This document shows, in pieces, positions 1 to 8,856 of a DNA stretch of 41,028 nt (the first letter of the stretch is position 1; each line of letters opens with the position of its first letter). The translations under genes were made by a program, and so were the position numbers. The notes beneath the pieces are model-generated. The model searched no databases and was not told where the DNA came from. It saw only the letters and a program-made list of their open reading frames with translations. Origin of the DNA: Deinococci bacterium (GTDB lineage Bacteria > Deinococcota > Deinococci > Deinococcales > Trueperaceae); contig JASBRS010000036.1 in the NCBI GenBank assembly GCA_030149325.1, forward strand, positions 1 to 41,028, read 5' to 3'.

Positions 1-1
1 G

Positions 2-820
2 CGGCGCACCCAGATCGTGCGCCTGATCGCCAAGATGCCGACCCTGGCGGCCTTCGCCTACCGGCACGCGGTGGGTCACCCGACCGTCTACCCCGACAAC
101 GACCTGGCCTACGCCGGCACCTTCATGAACATGATGTGGAAGGCCACCGAACTCAAGTACCAGCCGAATCCGGTGTTCGAGCACGCCCTCGACGTCCTCT
201 TCATCCTTCACGCCGACCACGAGCAGAACTGCTCGGCCAGCACCATGCGCGCCGTCGGCAGCTCCCAGGCCGATCCCTACTCGGCTGCGGCCGCGGCCTC
301 GGCCGCGCTCTACGGCCCGCTCCACGGCGGAGCCAACGAGAAGGTCCTGCGCATGCTGCGCGAGATCGGCTCGGTCGCCAACGTTCCGACCTACATCGAC
401 CGCGTCAAGAAGGGCGAGTTCCGCCTGATGGGCTTCGGGCACCGCGTGTACAAGAACTTCGACCCGCGCGCCCGCATCATCAAGGGCATCGCCGACGAGG
501 TCTTCGAGGTCACGGGTCGCAACCCGTTGCTCGACATCGCCCTGGAGCTCGAGCGCATCGCCCTCGAGGACGAGTACTTCATCTCGCACAAGCTCTACCC
601 CAACGTCGACTTCTACTCGGGCATCATCTACCAGTCGATGGGCTTCCCGGTGGAGATGTTCCCGGTGCTGTTCGCCATCGGCCGCATGCCCGGCTGGCTG
701 GCACAGTGGCAGGAGGGGCTGCTCGACAGCGAGCAGCGCATCGCCCGCCCCCGCCAGATCTACGTAGGCGAGACGGAGCGCCACCTCGACATCGGGGCAC
801 GCGCCACGTCGTCGGACTGA
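2..820 (+). CDS. gltA: Citrate synthase, type I (5' end outside the window)
   Basis: Condenses oxaloacetate and acetyl-CoA to citrate at the entry of the TCA cycle; cytoplasmic. The reading frame is open from base 2, and the residues before the first possible internal start (RRTQIVRLIAKMPT) already match the family, so the gene begins upstream of the window; 272 residues are visible. Family hallmarks in order: the LHADHEQNCS segment with the oxaloacetate-binding His, GPLHGGANE with the catalytic His, GFGHRVYKN, and LYPNVDFYSG carrying the catalytic Asp. The tail RPRQIYVGETER is also typical of the hexameric GltA class. The stop is followed within 7 bases by a strong hairpin. The downstream gene is convergent, so this gene ends its transcription unit here. 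Identification is secure. Confidence 0.97.
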   Translation, partial: RRTQIVRLIAKMPTLAAFAYRHAVGHPTVYPDNDLAYAGTFMNMMWKATELKYQPNPVFEHALDVLFILHADHEQNCSASTMRAVGSSQADPYSAAAAASAALYGPLHGGANEKVLRMLREIGSVANVPTYIDRVKKGEFRLMGFGHRVYKNFDPRARIIKGIADEVFEVTGRNPLLDIALELERIALEDEYFISHKLYPNVDFYSGIIYQSMGFPVEMFPVLFAIGRMPGWLAQWQEGLLDSEQRIARPRQIYVGETERHLDIGARATSSD

Positions 821-826
821 AGGCGC

Positions 827-897
827 CCGCCGCGCCGAGCGCGGCGGACCGGACCAGGCAGAGCCCGGGCGCCCCGCCTCGCTGGCAGGGGCGCCCG
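827..897. terminator. Two GC-rich hairpins between convergent genes
   Basis: A 9-bp stem with a 3-base loop lies at 827-847 (arms CCGCCGCGC/GCGCGGCGG). A second, 10-bp stem with a 12-base loop lies at 866-897 (core arms GGGCGCCCC and GGGGCGCCC). They fill the 88-bp gap between the citrate synthase stop and the acylase stop. Neither has a T-tract, so intrinsic termination of the classic type is not certain; GC-rich U-less terminators are common in high-GC bacteria. Their position suggests bidirectional termination. Confidence 0.6.
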
Positions 898-908
898 CTC
901 ACGTCGCG

Positions 909-3038
909 TCACCGTTGCTCGCGACGCTCCAGATGGGCCTCGATCTCGGTACGGTCGCGCCACACCGGGCGGAGGCTCTTGGCGGCGTAGATCTCGAGCT
1001 GATCCCCCACGTGGGGGTCGCCCGCTTGGGTGGCGTTGCCGTAGCTCAGCACGGCCCTTGCCGTGACCGGGTCGCCGAGCTCGATCACCGCGACCCAGGT
1101 GTCGCCCGCGACGGTCGCGAGCGGGCCCTGCGGGGTCGGCGCGGCGAAGTTCGGCGAGAACACACCGAAGGCCTCCGGAGGAGCGCCGAAGCCCTGGAAC
1201 GCCCGCTCGCCCACACGGAAGCCGACGAACGCGCCCCACGGGACCTGCAGCGTCCCGAAGGTGTCCTGCACCGCCCTGGCCGCGAACTCCAGCCCGGCGA
1301 CCGCCCGCGCCGGGTCGGCGAGCCCGTGCGGTGTTCCCAGAGGATCGGCGGGATCGAAGGGGACCGCGTAGGCGTCGGCCGGGAAGGGCGAACCGCCGAG
1401 GATCGAGGCGTCGTAGCTCATCGCCCAGAAGGCGAACACCACGGCGCCCACGCTGTCGGAATCGAAGCGACGATCCCAGCTCGCCAGCACCTCGACGGCC
1501 CGTTGCGCTTGCGGGCTCCCGGCCTGGCGACCGACCTCGAGCACGGTATCGAGCACGGCGTCCGCCAGGCCCGAGCGGGTATCGAACTTCAGGCGCTCGA
1601 CGTCCTCGGCGCTCACCGTCCCGCTCTGCTCGAGCAGCGTCAGCGACCGGCGCGTCCTGGGCCAGGCGGTGGGCTGGGGCCAGTCGGCCGGCGCTCCCTC
1701 GAGCTGAAGGGGCGCCGGACCCGCGGCGTAGTGCGGCGGCTCGTTGGCGCTCTGCAGGTAGCCGCTCTCCGGATCGATCACCACCGGCATCATCGCGAAC
1801 GGTAGCTTGCCGCGCCACAGCGCGGCCGAGGTGTCGCCCGGCAGCGTCCCGCTCCAGTCGTAGGGGCCCTCCGGGCGATCCGGGAAGATGCCGCTCAGGA
1901 CGTAGGCGATATGACCCTCGCGATCGGCGTAGAGGAGGTTGACCGCGAACAGGTTCTGGTCCTGCAGCGAGGCCAGGAAGGAGTCCAGATCGGTGGCCTC
2001 CATCATCCGCCAGAACTGCGGGGTCTCGGCCTCCTCGGGGCCCGGCTCGGGGAAGGCGACCGCCAGCGCGCGCTCGCCCCGAACGGCCAGCACCGGCCCG
2101 TGGACGCTGCGCAGGACCTGGACGGCCTCCTCCCGGAAGGTGCCGTCGTCCTGGCGTACGCGCAGGATCTCGTCGTGGCGGTCGAAGGCCACGACCCGAC
2201 CGTCGAGCAGGTAGCCGCCGTCCGCCAGGGTCAGGACGTAGCTGTCGACGAAGTCGAAGACGGGCGCGGAGGTCACGGTCCAGGCCAGACGGTCGTTGAA
2301 CCCGAAGGACAGCACCGGCAGTCCCACCAGCCCGGCGCCGTACACGTTCATGGCCGGGAGAACGAGGTGCGCCTCGTAGAGCAGCAGATGCCGGGCCTCC
2401 TGCAGCGACGGCCAGGGCGCGTGCGGGTTGGCCAGCAGGAGCGCGTGGCCACGGGCCGATCTGGCCGGACCGATGGCCCAGCCGTTGGAGCCCTTGTCGC
2501 CGCGGTCGGGCGTGACGTCCCGTACCGCCTCCCCTGCCAGGAAGGCGTCGCGCAGACCGGCCATGCTCTGCGGCGTGACCACCATGCCGTTGAAGAACTC
2601 GTCGTAGAGGGCCAGCGCCAGGATGTCCTCCATGGTGATGGGCAGCGCCGCTCGGAGCGCCTCGGGGAAGGCGTCGGGGTGCTCGGCGGCATAGGCGTTC
2701 ATGCCGTCGGCGAAGGAGCTGTCACCGGGGTCGGTCGCCGCCAGCCGGGCCGCCAGCCGCGGCAGGCCCATCGTCCACACGTAGCGGTCGGAGTCGAGGT
2801 ACGCCTCGCCCCAGTACTCGGCGGCGCGACCCCGGACGATGCCGATCTGCTCGAGGAGCAGGCTGCCGTGGCTGTGCATCTGGGCCCAGCCCCACGCCGA
2901 CATAAGGTCCGCCTCGGTCTGGGCGTAGATGTGCGGGACCCCCCAGTCGTCCCACAGGATCTCGGCGCCGGCCGCCGCTCGGTGCGTGCCCATCACCGCC
3001 AGCACCACGAAGAACGCGAGTCCAACGCGTCGCCACAT
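909..3038 (-). CDS. Secreted penicillin acylase / N-acyl-homoserine-lactone acylase family protein
   Basis: Ntn-hydrolase of the penicillin amidase family, 709 residues, which should mature by self-cleavage into alpha and beta subunits. The start at 3038 is chosen because GGAGGT lies 6 bases upstream and a signal peptide (MWRR, a hydrophobic run, then a site near AAAGAE) follows at once; 13 further codons upstream are open but lack these signals. The alpha part carries WDDWGVPHIYA and GWAQMHSHG. The autocatalytic junction is GDKGSNGWAIGP, making Ser184 the predicted N-terminal nucleophile of the beta chain. Substrate cannot be read from sequence: penicillins, acyl-homoserine lactones and other amides are all used in this family. 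No quorum-sensing synthase or receptor is visible nearby, so a signalling role is unsupported. Confidence 0.9.
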   Translation of the reverse strand: MWRRVGLAFFVVLAVMGTHRAAAGAEILWDDWGVPHIYAQTEADLMSAWGWAQMHSHGSLLLEQIGIVRGRAAEYWGEAYLDSDRYVWTMGLPRLAARLAATDPGDSSFADGMNAYAAEHPDAFPEALRAALPITMEDILALALYDEFFNGMVVTPQSMAGLRDAFLAGEAVRDVTPDRGDKGSNGWAIGPARSARGHALLLANPHAPWPSLQEARHLLLYEAHLVLPAMNVYGAGLVGLPVLSFGFNDRLAWTVTSAPVFDFVDSYVLTLADGGYLLDGRVVAFDRHDEILRVRQDDGTFREEAVQVLRSVHGPVLAVRGERALAVAFPEPGPEEAETPQFWRMMEATDLDSFLASLQDQNLFAVNLLYADREGHIAYVLSGIFPDRPEGPYDWSGTLPGDTSAALWRGKLPFAMMPVVIDPESGYLQSANEPPHYAAGPAPLQLEGAPADWPQPTAWPRTRRSLTLLEQSGTVSAEDVERLKFDTRSGLADAVLDTVLEVGRQAGSPQAQRAVEVLASWDRRFDSDSVGAVVFAFWAMSYDASILGGSPFPADAYAVPFDPADPLGTPHGLADPARAVAGLEFAARAVQDTFGTLQVPWGAFVGFRVGERAFQGFGAPPEAFGVFSPNFAAPTPQGPLATVAGDTWVAVIELGDPVTARAVLSYGNATQAGDPHVGDQLEIYAAKSLRPVWRDRTEIEAHLERREQR

Positions 3039-3193
3039 CGGGCCACCTCCCACCGCGGTCGGGACGTCTGTGGCCACGTCGGACGCGGACGGCAGGATCG
3101 CCGAGAACTCGAGGGGGGACGGGAGGGTTCCGGAGGAAGGGTTCCGCGCCGGTGGAGCGCGGCGGCTTGCGACACGGCCCGGACCGGGCGTCC

Positions 3194-3199
3194 AGCCTA
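3194..3199 (-). promoter_or_regulatory. Candidate -10 box for the acylase gene
   Basis: TAGGCT on the minus strand, the same hexamer seen before the MFS gene at 3861. It would give a leader of about 150 bases before the start at 3038. No convincing -35 is visible, so this is a weak call. Confidence 0.3.
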
Positions 3200-3287
3200 G
3201 CGGCGGCCTCCCGGAGTCGGGTCCGTCGATCCCCGACAGGCGCGTCGGAGTTCGGCGGAGGCCGATCGCGACACCGCCGCGTGGCGC

Positions 3288-3689
3288 CTACAACCGCGGT
3301 CGGGGACGCCTCCCCCAGCGGCGCTCCGCACGCTTGGCGGCCTCCAGGGCGGGTCGGATGTCCCCGGCATGGCGCACCCGGATGGTGCGCAGGCGCGGAG
3401 GCGCGCCGCTCTCGGGGTGGTGGCCCCACAGCGTGTCCCCGGCGGCCGCCGGGTCGTAGCCGGTCGCCGCGACCCGGACCTCGATGCTCTCGTTCCCTGG
3501 ATCGCGAACCAACGCCGCGAAGGTGCGTGCGTGCCGGACGTAGTAGCGACCGCGGTGCCAGTAGCGCTCGCAGGAGGGGAAGGTCGCGTCGACCGCGGAT
3601 AGCAGTTGCCGCCAGGTCTCGCGCGGGCAGGCGCGCTCGGCGGCGGAGCCGCGGGACGGGGAGCGGCTGGCGGTGCGGCGTCTTGGCAT
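3288..3689 (-). CDS. Hypothetical protein, 133 aa
   Basis: I do not recognise this protein. The start at 3689 is supported by GGAGGA about 6 bases upstream. After a basic, Ser/Arg-rich N-terminus of about 20 residues, residues 21-133 look like a compact mixed alpha/beta domain (ETWRQLLSAVD, SCERYWHRGRYYVRHARTFAALV, then DTLWGHHPESG). It ends in a charged helix (ALEAAKRAERRWGRRPRPRL). There is no signal peptide or membrane segment. It is transcribed in the same direction as the acylase but about 250 bases upstream of it. The arrangement with the MFS gene on the other side is divergent. Codon composition and the ribosome binding site argue that it is real. Confidence 0.6.
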   Translation of the reverse strand: MPRRRTASRSPSRGSAAERACPRETWRQLLSAVDATFPSCERYWHRGRYYVRHARTFAALVRDPGNESIEVRVAATGYDPAAAGDTLWGHHPESGAPPRLRTIRVRHAGDIRPALEAAKRAERRWGRRPRPRL

Positions 3690-3860
3690 CGTCGGTCCTC
3701 CCTGCTCGAGCGCGCGGCACGGCCGGGCGCTCGGCCTGTGTCGTCCGTGGAGGCATGGCGTAGAGGGGGCGCGACGGACGCGTCCCCAACAGCATGCTCG
3801 AGCTACGTGAAGTGAGCCTTAACGGGCGTCACCGACCGGCCGAAGCGGCCCGCGCTCGGG

Positions 3861-3866
3861 TAGGCT
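3861..3866 (+). promoter_or_regulatory. -10 box of a probable leaderless promoter for the MFS gene
   Basis: TAGGCT ends 9 bases before the ATG at 3876, and no ribosome binding site lies between. The predicted transcript would start within about 3 bases of the start codon. The -35 region is GC-rich and not recognisable. Confidence 0.45.
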
Positions 3867-3875
3867 GGTGGCCGG

Positions 3876-5120
3876 ATGGAACCGAGAGACGAGCGCCGGG
3901 CCGCCGCCCGTATCACCGCCACGCTGTTCGTCGCCCAGAGCCTGGGGTCCGCGGGCGTCATCGCCGCGGCGACCATCGCCTCGATCGCGGGGGCCCAGAT
4001 CAGCGGACGTACCTCGTTGGCGGGCGTCCCGGCCAGCGTCTTCCAGGTGGGTGCGGCGGTCGCGGCGCTGACCTGGTCGCTGGCCAGCGATCGCATGGGG
4101 CGGCGCAACGCCCTGGCGCTGGGGTTGGTGACCGGCGTCGTCGGCGCCGGCGGTGCCGCCGCGGCCGTCGTGCTGGGAAGCTTCCCGCTGCTGGTGGCCG
4201 CCATCGTGGTGATGGGCTCCGGCTCGGCGGCCGTGAAGCTCGGGCGCTTCGCGGCGGCCGAAGCGCAACCGCCCGAACGGCGCGGAAGGGCGGTGGCCTG
4301 GGTGGTGCTGGGCGGCACCGTCGGATCGGTGCTGGGCCCGTCGCTGGTCGCTCCCGCCGGGACCCTCGGTTCGAGCGCCCTGGGGGCATCGCTGGCCGGG
4401 CCCTACCTCGTGACCCTGGCGACCTACGGCGTCGCCGCCGCGGCGCTCGTCGCCTTCCTGCGGCCGGATCCGCAGGCGCTGGGCCGGGAGATCGAGCGCC
4501 GCTACCCCCATCCCGAGGCGCAGTCCGGCCCGGGTCGCGGCTGGCGCGAGCTGCTGCGCGACCCCGGCATCCTCGCCGCCGTCACCGCCATGGTGATCGC
4601 GCACGCCGTGATGGTGATGCTGATGGGCATCACCTCGCTGCACATGAAGCTCGAAGGCATCGGCCTGGGGGGGATCTCGCTGGTGTTCAGCGCCCACACC
4701 TTCGGCATGTACGCCCCGTCGATCGTGAGCGGCTGGCTTGCCGATCGCTTCGGTCGGCTCCCGACGCTGGTGGCCGGAGCCATCACCCTCGTCGCCGCCT
4801 GCCTGGTGGCCCCCCTCTCCCCCCAGGTGCTCCCCCTGCTGGTCGCGCTCTTCCTCCTGGGGCTGGGGTGGAACCTGTGCTTCGTGGCGGGATCGGCCCT
4901 GTTAGCCGACCGCCTGGCCCCCGCCGAGAAGGGACGCATGCAGGGGCTCAACGACCTGCTGATGAGCGGCATGGCGGCCGCGGCCAGCCTCGCCGGCGGC
5001 GTGCTGTTCGCGGCCGCCGGTTACGGCGTGATGGGGGCGTTGGGCGCCGCCGCCTCGGCTTCGTTGGTGGCCGTGGTGTTCGGCCTCGCCCGGCGCCTGG
5101 CGCTACGGCCGGCGGCCTGA
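3876..5120 (+). CDS. MFS transporter, 12 transmembrane segments
   Basis: Major facilitator superfamily permease of 414 residues, the usual family length, with two six-helix halves joined by a cytoplasmic loop (about residues 193-225, rich in charged residues). The A-loop motif appears as SDRMGRRNALALG in the first half and ADRFGRLPTLVAG in the second. Helices are rich in Gly, Ala and Met. A substrate cannot be assigned; proton-coupled export of small organic molecules is the most common role for this shape. The ATG at 3876 has no ribosome binding site but sits just after a -10 box, so translation is probably leaderless. The next gene (VOC family) starts 47 bases downstream with its own ribosome binding site, and the two may be co-transcribed. 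Confidence 0.88.
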   Translation: MEPRDERRAAARITATLFVAQSLGSAGVIAAATIASIAGAQISGRTSLAGVPASVFQVGAAVAALTWSLASDRMGRRNALALGLVTGVVGAGGAAAAVVLGSFPLLVAAIVVMGSGSAAVKLGRFAAAEAQPPERRGRAVAWVVLGGTVGSVLGPSLVAPAGTLGSSALGASLAGPYLVTLATYGVAAAALVAFLRPDPQALGREIERRYPHPEAQSGPGRGWRELLRDPGILAAVTAMVIAHAVMVMLMGITSLHMKLEGIGLGGISLVFSAHTFGMYAPSIVSGWLADRFGRLPTLVAGAITLVAACLVAPLSPQVLPLLVALFLLGLGWNLCFVAGSALLADRLAPAEKGRMQGLNDLLMSGMAAAASLAGGVLFAAAGYGVMGALGAAASASLVAVVFGLARRLALRPAA

Positions 5121-5167
5121 CGCCGGTGCCGCGACGCCCGCAGACCGACACTCGAGAGGAGCGCCTC

Positions 5168-5542
5168 ATGCAGTTCCGCTACGTTGGCATCGATCACGTT
5201 CAGCTCGCCGCCCCTGAGGGGTGCGAGGACGCCGCCCGGCGGTTCTTCGGGGACCTGCTGGGCTGGCCCGAGCTCCCCAAGCCGGCGCCGCTGCGGAGCC
5301 GCGGCGGGGTGTGGTTCCGCTGCGGCCGGCATCAGGTCCACGTCGGCGTCCAGGCCGACTTCGCGCCCGCGACCAAGGCGCACCCAGCGTTCGATATGGT
5401 CGGACTCGACGCCTTGCGAAGCCGTCTCTCGGAACACGGCGTGCCCGTTCGGGACGACGATGCCCGGGACGAGGAGGGCGTGCGGCGCTTCTACGTCGAC
5501 GACCCCTTCGGCAACCGTCTGGAGTTCATGGAACGGCGTTGA
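5168..5542 (+). CDS. VOC-family (glyoxalase/bleomycin-resistance fold) protein
   Basis: A 124-residue single-domain protein with the beta-alpha-beta-beta-beta fold of the vicinal oxygen chelate superfamily. It begins with FRYVGIDHVQLAAPEGCEDAARRFFGDLLGWPE, a metal-ligand His in DHVQL followed by the usual helix. It closes with RRFYVDDPFGNRLEFMER, containing the conserved DPFGNRLEF motif and a metal-ligand Glu. Members act as dimers on small molecules, as dioxygenases, glyoxalases, or sequestering resistance proteins; the specific role is unknown. The start is set by AGGAG at 5157-5161, six bases before ATG. It follows the MFS gene on the same strand. Confidence 0.85.
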   Translation: MQFRYVGIDHVQLAAPEGCEDAARRFFGDLLGWPELPKPAPLRSRGGVWFRCGRHQVHVGVQADFAPATKAHPAFDMVGLDALRSRLSEHGVPVRDDDARDEEGVRRFYVDDPFGNRLEFMERR

Positions 5543-5581
5543 CGCCGAGCGGCGGGGCGCCTCCGGGGTCCGCGCGCCACG

Positions 5582-6565
5582 CTACGGCAGGGCGGTGCGC
5601 GGGGAGAGCCTGCGCAGCATGCGGTAGGCGAGCGGCTCGAACCCCCGCCGCGGCCAGAACCGCGATGCCTCCAGGTTCGGCACGTGCCAATCGGCCAGGC
5701 ATACCCGGTATCCCGCCTCGCAGGCGGCCGCCAGGCCGTACCGCGTGAGCGCCGTCGCCACGCCTCGCCCCCGCGCTGCCTCGGCCGTTGCCCCCACCTT
5801 CAGCTCGATGCACGCCGGCGGAACGAGCAACCCGCGGCCGGTCGGCGGCAACGCTGCGTAGGCCTGGAAACCGACGACCTCGCCGCCGAGCTCGGCCAGG
5901 TAGACGAGGGTCTCGGCGTCATCGGGCAGGCCCCGGTAGCCGGCCTCGAGCTCCTCCAGCATCGCTGCGGTGAGCGGGAACCACGACGGCGCCGCCGCGT
6001 TTGCGCGCGCGATGAGCCCGGACATCGCGCCGAGCGCCGCGCGATCGGCGCCGGTGGCCCGCCGGATCGTCACCTCGCCCGGACCGGTCCACGCCTCGTC
6101 GTCCTGGAGGAGGCGCAGGGCGTAGGCCTGGTCGAGACCGAACCCCAGCTCGGTGAAGGCGTTTCGGCCGGCGCCGTCGGCCGCAGGAACGAGGACGGCA
6201 TGCTCCGTGCACCCCTGCTCGAGCCAGGTCGACCCGGCCAGGGCGTAGAGGTCTCGCAGCAGCTCGGAACCGACGTCCCGTGCCAGGGCATGACCCTCCA
6301 GCGGCACGGAGGCGCGCCGTGCGTACCAGGGGTCGTCCGTCCACGACCCGATGAGGAACCCCACGAGCCGTCCACCGCTCAGCGCGGCCGCACCGCTGGC
6401 ATGGGGCCGCGCCCACGCCCGTTCCAGGGCCTCTAGCGCCGCCGGCGCCGATCCCGGGGCCGCCGGGAGCTCGGGCCGCTCGGCCCGATCCCGCCGATGG
6501 CGGGCCGCCAGGAGCTCGGAGGCGTCCGCCAGGTGCTCGCTCCGGAAGGGCATCAGATCGGTCAC
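5582..6565 (-). CDS. GNAT acetyltransferase with two tandem domains
   Basis: A 327-residue protein with two Gcn5-related acetyltransferase folds. The N-terminal copy (about residues 1-160) has lost the clear acetyl-CoA loop. The C-terminal copy (about 165-327) keeps it as AARGRGVATALTRYGL and ends with the usual NLEASRFWPRRGFEPLAYRMLRRL. The pattern of a degenerate N-domain and an active C-domain is common in this family. The substrate is unknown. The start is taken as GTG at 6565 because TACACT lies six bases upstream with no ribosome binding site, fitting leaderless translation. An in-frame ATG at 6553 would shorten it by four residues. The reading frame stays open for over 100 codons upstream, but that part is Arg/Ser-rich and unlike the family. 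Confidence 0.85.
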   Translation of the reverse strand: MTDLMPFRSEHLADASELLAARHRRDRAERPELPAAPGSAPAALEALERAWARPHASGAAALSGGRLVGFLIGSWTDDPWYARRASVPLEGHALARDVGSELLRDLYALAGSTWLEQGCTEHAVLVPAADGAGRNAFTELGFGLDQAYALRLLQDDEAWTGPGEVTIRRATGADRAALGAMSGLIARANAAAPSWFPLTAAMLEELEAGYRGLPDDAETLVYLAELGGEVVGFQAYAALPPTGRGLLVPPACIELKVGATAEAARGRGVATALTRYGLAAACEAGYRVCLADWHVPNLEASRFWPRRGFEPLAYRMLRRLSPRTALP

Positions 6566-6571
6566 AGCCGA

Positions 6572-6577
6572 AGTGTA
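6572..6577 (-). promoter_or_regulatory. -10 box (TACACT) of a leaderless promoter for the GNAT gene
   Basis: Minus-strand TACACT is separated by six bases (TCGGCT) from the GTG start at 6565. This spacing places transcription start on the start codon. The -35 position 17 bases upstream is not conserved. Confidence 0.5.
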
Positions 6578-6679
6578 CCCGTGGGTCGCGGAGGCGAGCG
6601 GGGCCCGGCCCCCGCCTTCGGGCGAAGCGCGTGCAGAGGAGCCGGGCATCCGCCATCGCGACCGGCGGTCGCCGACCCC

Positions 6680-6685
6680 TATGAT
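6680..6685 (+). promoter_or_regulatory. -10 box (TATGAT) ahead of the TelA-like operon
   Basis: TATGAT matches the sigma-70-type -10 at five of six positions and lies in otherwise GC-rich sequence. It predicts a leader of about 28 bases containing GAGGGAG before the ATG at 6721. No good -35 is visible. Confidence 0.5.
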
Positions 6686-6720
6686 GCCGGTGGAGCGGCC
6701 GTCGAGGGAGTGTCCCACCA

Positions 6721-7902
6721 TGGCGGACGTGAGCACGAGCCCCCTGCAGTACCTGGACAAGGCCCTGGGTACGCTGCGCGATCTCGGCCTGGTGCCGGAC
6801 CGTGCCGAGAGCCAAGAGGCGCCGATCACCGCGCTGCTGAAGCGCATCAGCAGCCTCGACGAGGCGAAGGTCGTCGCCATCGCCCGCACCCTCAACCAGG
6901 CGTCGCTGTTCAACGACGTGGTGCGCCAGCAGGTGGCGTCGATGGACGTGGCCGAGCGCTACGAGCGCATCACCAAGGCCTTCAACAGCATCCGCGACGA
7001 CGCCAAGCGCATGGTCGACCAGATCGAGGACGGCAAGCTCACCACCTTCGAGCGCCTCGCCAACGTGTGGATGAAGGTGACGCGCGGCGATGTGGCATCG
7101 CGCTTCGACGGCATCCGACGCACCTTCCTCGAGGTCACCGACGCCACCCTCGACCAGGTACAGCGGGAGGGCCGGATCCTGGCCGCCTACCACGACTTCC
7201 GCGGCGCCCTGAAGGAGTCGGAGATCCTGGCGCTCGAGGTCCTGAAGGCAGCCGAGGCCGAGCTGGCGGCCGCCAAGCAGGCGGTGGCCGATGCGGGGGG
7301 CCGGGTCGAGGCGGCCACCGGCGACGACCTGACGGCCCGGGCCCGGCTCGAGCTGGCGCGTGACGAGGCGGTCCGCGCCCTGCAGTCGAGCGACGCCCGC
7401 TACCAGATCGCCAAGGACCTCTCCGACAACCTGACCGTCGGCTACCACACCTCCGAGGTGATCATGGCGCGGCTGAACCAGGCCACCAACGCCAAGGAGC
7501 GCCTGCACGCCCAGGCGGTGAGCTTCTTCTCCACCAACGAGACGGTGCTGACGGCCCTGAGCGCGTCGTTCACGGGTCTGTTCGGCCTGCACGAGAGCAC
7601 CCGCACGGTGGAGGCGATGAAGGAGGGCGTGAGTCAATCCCTGGAGACCCTCGCCGACATCGGCGGCAAGGTCCAGGAGGCCGCGCTGGAGGCCGGCTAC
7701 GGACCCACCGTGCGAGCGGACGCGGTGAAGAAGCTCGTCGACTCGGTGGTCGCGTTCCAGACGCGCTCGCTGGAGATCATCGAGGAGATGCGCACGCGCA
7801 GCACCGCCAACGCCCGTGAGATCCGCGAGGCCGTCGAGGACGGCAAGCGCAGATTGGCGCGCCTGGCCGAGCAGGGCATGGCGCCCGAGCCGGTGGCATG
7901 AC
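6721..7902 (+). CDS. TelA-like, all-helical cytoplasmic protein (first gene of a DUF6384 operon)
   Basis: A 393-residue soluble protein predicted to be almost entirely alpha-helical, with no signal peptide and no membrane segment. Helices rich in Ala, Glu and Lys (for example KAAEAELAAAKQAVADAGGRVEAA, about residues 178-201) suggest coiled coil. The C-terminal third, with FFSTNETVLTALSASFTGLFG followed by long amphipathic helices, resembles the toxic-anion-resistance (TelA) fold in layout and length; this is remembered similarity, not a search result. The coding frame ends in GCA TGA, the TGA overlapping the ATG of the next gene, so translation of the two is coupled. A ribosome binding site (GAGGGAG) precedes ATG 6721. 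With its two downstream partners it probably forms a membrane-associated complex of unknown function. Confidence 0.75.
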
Positions 7903-8839
7903 CGACGCGGCCGCGCCCCCACCGGCGCCCGGACCGCAGGCGGCGAACGCACCTCCCTCGGCGGCCCCCCTCGACGACGTCATGCTCGCCATGGACGTGG
8001 TGGACACGCTAAGGCAGCGGCAGGACCTGGTGGCCAGGGAGCTCGCCGAGCCGCAACGCGCTCAGGAGCTGATCGGCCGCCTGCGCAAGATCTACGCCGC
8101 GCAGGGGATCGACGTGCCGGACGCCGTCCTCGAGCAGGGGGTGGCGGCCCTGGCCGAGGAGCGCTTCGTGCACCGGCCGCCGCCCCCGTCGTTCGCGACC
8201 ACGATGGCGCGCATCTACGTGACCCGGCGCCGTTGGGGCACGCTGCTCCTGGCCGCCATCGCCATCGTCGTCGTGGCCATCGCCTCCTACCGCTCCCAGG
8301 TCGTTGCGCCACGCGCGGCCCTGCCCGCGGAGCTGACGGCCGCCTACACCAGCACCCTGGAGGTGGCGGCCGAGCCCACGGCGACCGAGCGCGCCGACGC
8401 CCTCGTGGCGGTGGGCCGTGGCGCCCTTCGCGACGGCGACGTCGCGGCGGTACGCGGAGCGCTGAGCGACCTGGAGCAGCTCCGCGCCACCCTGGAGCAG
8501 AGCTACCAGGTCCGCATCGTCAACCGACCTGGCGAGGCCTCCGGGGTGTGGCGCGTTCCCGACATCAACCCCGACGCCCGCAACTACTACCTCATCGTCG
8601 AGGCGCTGGGGCCCGACGGACGGCCGCTCACGGTGCGGGTCCACGACGAGGAGACGGGGGCCGACGTGGCCGTCCGCAGCTGGGGCCTCCGCGTCGACGA
8701 GGCCACCTACCGGGCGGTCGAACGCGACAAGCTCGACGACGGCATCCTCCAGAACGATCTGGTGGGCCGGAAGCAGCGCGGCAACCTGGAGCCGACCTAC
8801 ACGGTCGCCACCACGGGGGCCGCCATCACGCGCTGGTAG
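7898..8839 (+). CDS. DUF6384-type single-pass membrane protein
   Basis: A 313-residue protein. A Pro/Ala-rich N-terminus (1-24) leads into a conserved helical domain beginning LDDVMLAMDVVDTLRQRQDLV. It runs through KIYAAQGIDVPDAVLEQGVAALAEERF, which I recognise as the DUF6384 signature. A single membrane helix spans about residues 113-131 and is preceded by basic residues (TRRRWG), placing the N-domain in the cytoplasm and residues 132-313 outside. The outer part has a helical stretch and then a beta-rich domain (RIVNRPGEASGVWRVPDINPDARNYYLIVEA). The ATG overlaps the upstream stop by four bases (ATGA), and the third gene follows after 17 bases. The biochemical role is unknown. Confidence 0.75.
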   Translation: MTDAAAPPPAPGPQAANAPPSAAPLDDVMLAMDVVDTLRQRQDLVARELAEPQRAQELIGRLRKIYAAQGIDVPDAVLEQGVAALAEERFVHRPPPPSFATTMARIYVTRRRWGTLLLAAIAIVVVAIASYRSQVVAPRAALPAELTAAYTSTLEVAAEPTATERADALVAVGRGALRDGDVAAVRGALSDLEQLRATLEQSYQVRIVNRPGEASGVWRVPDINPDARNYYLIVEALGPDGRPLTVRVHDEETGADVAVRSWGLRVDEATYRAVERDKLDDGILQNDLVGRKQRGNLEPTYTVATTGAAITRW

Positions 8840-8856
8840 CGCGGAGGGAAGGCAGC

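Noticed and set aside
909-3038. Quorum-quenching acylase as part of a signalling cluster
   Set aside because: No signal synthase or LuxR-type regulator is visible in the window, so only the enzyme family is claimed.
1911-3200. Long plus-strand open frame of 429 codons opposite the acylase gene
   Set aside because: Its product is His/Gln/Arg-rich with no family features, and it lies antisense to a gene with complete motifs. It is a product of GC-rich codon bias.
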